From: Candidatus Jorgensenbacteria bacterium GW2011_GWA1_48_11
GTDB taxonomy: Bacteria; Patescibacteriota; Minisyncoccia; UBA6257; GWB1-50-10
Reading direction: 5' to 3'
Assembly (NCBI GenBank): GCA_001003475.1
Contig: LCPF01000003.1
Coordinates: forward strand, 1-49,553
DNA: 49,553 nucleotides
The notes beneath the pieces were generated by a model. It searched no databases, was not told where the DNA came from, and saw only the letters and a list, made by a program, of their open reading frames with translations. Position numbers and translations under genes: made by a program. Shown in pieces: positions 48,654 through 49,553 of the stretch (position 1 is the first letter of the stretch; each line of letters begins with the position of its first letter).

Positions 48654-49553
48654 TTAATTGCGGAGCCTTTTGTAGATTTCGCTTTCGATTTCTTCGCGGG
48701 GTCGACCGAATTTTGAAACCGATAAATCCTTGAGACGACGAGCCAAAGCAGGATTGCCGACGGCCGAACGAACCGTTCTGATATTGAACGGCTTCGCGGT
48801 TTCGCCTTTAATCAAAAGCTTAACATAAGCGTTGAAGTTATCGATATTCACCAGGTCCTGCTCATCGAAGACCGGCGTGAACTGCTTTACCAATGCTTCA
48901 GCGTCCTGCACGCCGACCCGAAAAGCGACGAGCGAGCCGACGTTGCCGAAGACCGCATCCCGCACCTTTTCCGTAAGCTGGGCAATGAACTGATGGGCAA
49001 TCGTCAGATTCAAACGGTATTTCCTCGCTTCGGAAAGTATGACGGCAATGGAATCGGTCGTAAAATTCTGGAATTCATCGATATAAAGATTGAAGTCCCG
49101 CCTTTGCTCCTGCGGTATGTCCACTCGGCCCAAAGCAGCCATTAAAATCTTCCCGACGATGATCATGCCCAAAAGATTGGCATTGATGTCGCCGATTTTT
49201 CCTTTGGAAAGATTTATTAAAAGCACCTTGCCCTGATCCATCAAATCCCGGAAGTGGAAAGCCGAACTCGTCTGGCCGATGATCACCCGCATGTAATCGT
49301 TGGCCGTGAAATTATTGAACTTGGAAGTGATATAAGGCGTCATGTTCGCCAAAGACGCTTCGCCGCCGGCCTTAACCGCTTCCTTTTCCCAAAAATCGAT
49401 CACTGTCGGATTATGAATCCGCGTGAGCTTCCGCTGCCGATAACTTGCGTCGGTAAAAACTCTTGCCACCTCCATTAGTGTCGCCGGCTCATTCATTTCG
49501 TCTTCCATTAGAAGCAGAAGCGCGTTTCGCATATATTGCTCGAACATCGGACC
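48654..49553 (-). CDS. VirD4/TraD/TraG-like DNA-pumping ATPase, C-terminal part (partial)
   Basis: The gene runs off the right edge; about 300 codons are seen. The visible part has GKVLLINLSKGKIGDINANLLG, Walker B-like FNLYIDEFQNFTTDSIAVILSEARKY, and LNLTIAHQFIAQL, the typical C-half of FtsK/VirD4-superfamily ATPases. The family covers conjugative coupling proteins and type IV pilus/secretion-like ATPases found in CPR. The Walker A part is outside the window. It is first in the run toward rpoC, with short gaps, so it may share the transcript. Confidence 0.82.
   Translation of the reverse strand, partial: GPMFEQYMRNALLLLMEDEMNEPATLMEVARVFTDASYRQRKLTRIHNPTVIDFWEKEAVKAGGEASLANMTPYITSKFNNFTANDYMRVIIGQTSSAFHFRDLMDQGKVLLINLSKGKIGDINANLLGMIIVGKILMAALGRVDIPQEQRRDFNLYIDEFQNFTTDSIAVILSEARKYRLNLTIAHQFIAQLTEKVRDAVFGNVGSLVAFRVGVQDAEALVKQFTPVFDEQDLVNIDNFNAYVKLLIKGETAKPFNIRTVRSAVGNPALARRLKDLSVSKFGRPREEIESEIYKRLRN

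Overview
The window looks like a piece of a small, streamlined Candidate Phyla Radiation (Patescibacteria, probably Parcubacteria-like) chromosome. The signs are: nearly everything is housekeeping; genes are packed with ATGA stop/start overlaps; there is no biosynthetic pathway; the ProRS is short (no editing insertion), the AlaRS is short (no C-Ala domain) and RNAP alpha has no C-terminal domain; and several proteins belong to families I associate with this group (PEGA-anchored protein, four-helix-bundle protein, DUF378, a 167-aa protein ending RFLAVRK). TGA acts as a normal stop, so this is genetic code 11. Almost all genes lie on the minus strand; the exceptions are the PEGA protein, the RelA/SpoT enzyme and tRNA-Leu. 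The taxonomic call is inference from gene content.

Layout, read in minus-strand transcription order from the right. 49.5-35.5 kb: VirD4/TraD-like ATPase (partial), GtrA, GT2, GalT-like, tpiA, a Cys-motif exported protein, rodA, mltG, rpoB, rpoC, a long co-directional run joining cell-wall growth to RNA polymerase. 35.5-33.8 kb: rpsF-ssb-rpsR-PAP2 with its own promoter. 33.8-30.5 kb: tRNA-Leu, parA, palindromes, a 167-aa protein, a poorly coding stretch and parB. 30.5-28.8 kb: RelA/SpoT on plus. 28.76-28.60 kb: an unassigned structured ncRNA with its own promoter and terminator. 28.4-26.3 kb: groES-groEL. 26.2-19.9 kb: LemA/TPM, a four-helix protein, CDP-alcohol phosphatidyltransferase-GGDEF-hypothetical-tRNA-Ser, AI-2E transporter, Nudix, DUF378 and an HD hydrolase. 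19.9-13.7 kb: FKBP-dnaG-rpoD-alaS-nucleotide-binding protein-tsaC. 13.6-10.6 kb: FtsA-like protein and a membrane protein. 10.6-6.7 kb: infA-rpmJ-rpsM-rpsK-rpsD-rpoA-rplQ-rplM-rpsI. 5.06-0 kb: mreB-holB-frr-rseP-proS-second mreB-like gene (partial).

The most striking thing is a family of four 135-136 bp intergenic elements (3921-4056, 12308-12442, 17560-17694, 39227-39362). Each fills the gap between two co-directional genes: mreB/holB, FtsA-like/membrane protein, dnaG/rpoD and rpoB/rpoC. Each begins and ends with an 18-19 nt inverted repeat, and its 3' arm is the Shine-Dalgarno sequence directly before the ATG of the downstream gene. In all four copies there is an open frame of exactly 28 codons with no indel, ending in the same context TGA-GGG-ATG, so the leader-peptide stop lies inside the downstream SD and in frame with the downstream gene. 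An inner hairpin competes with the outer arm for the SD. This looks like an undescribed mobile or regulatory leader-peptide module. A second intergenic inverted-repeat type (TCCCGTTAGAA / TTCTAACGGGA) between rpoA and rplQ has the same logic with a 21-codon leader frame.

Other features of note: seven genes whose predicted transcription start falls within about 3 nt of the start codon (leaderless candidates), a 150-bp palindromic element inserted in frame in parB, a 45-bp repeat inserted in frame in alaS, and two overlapping perfect palindromes beside parA.
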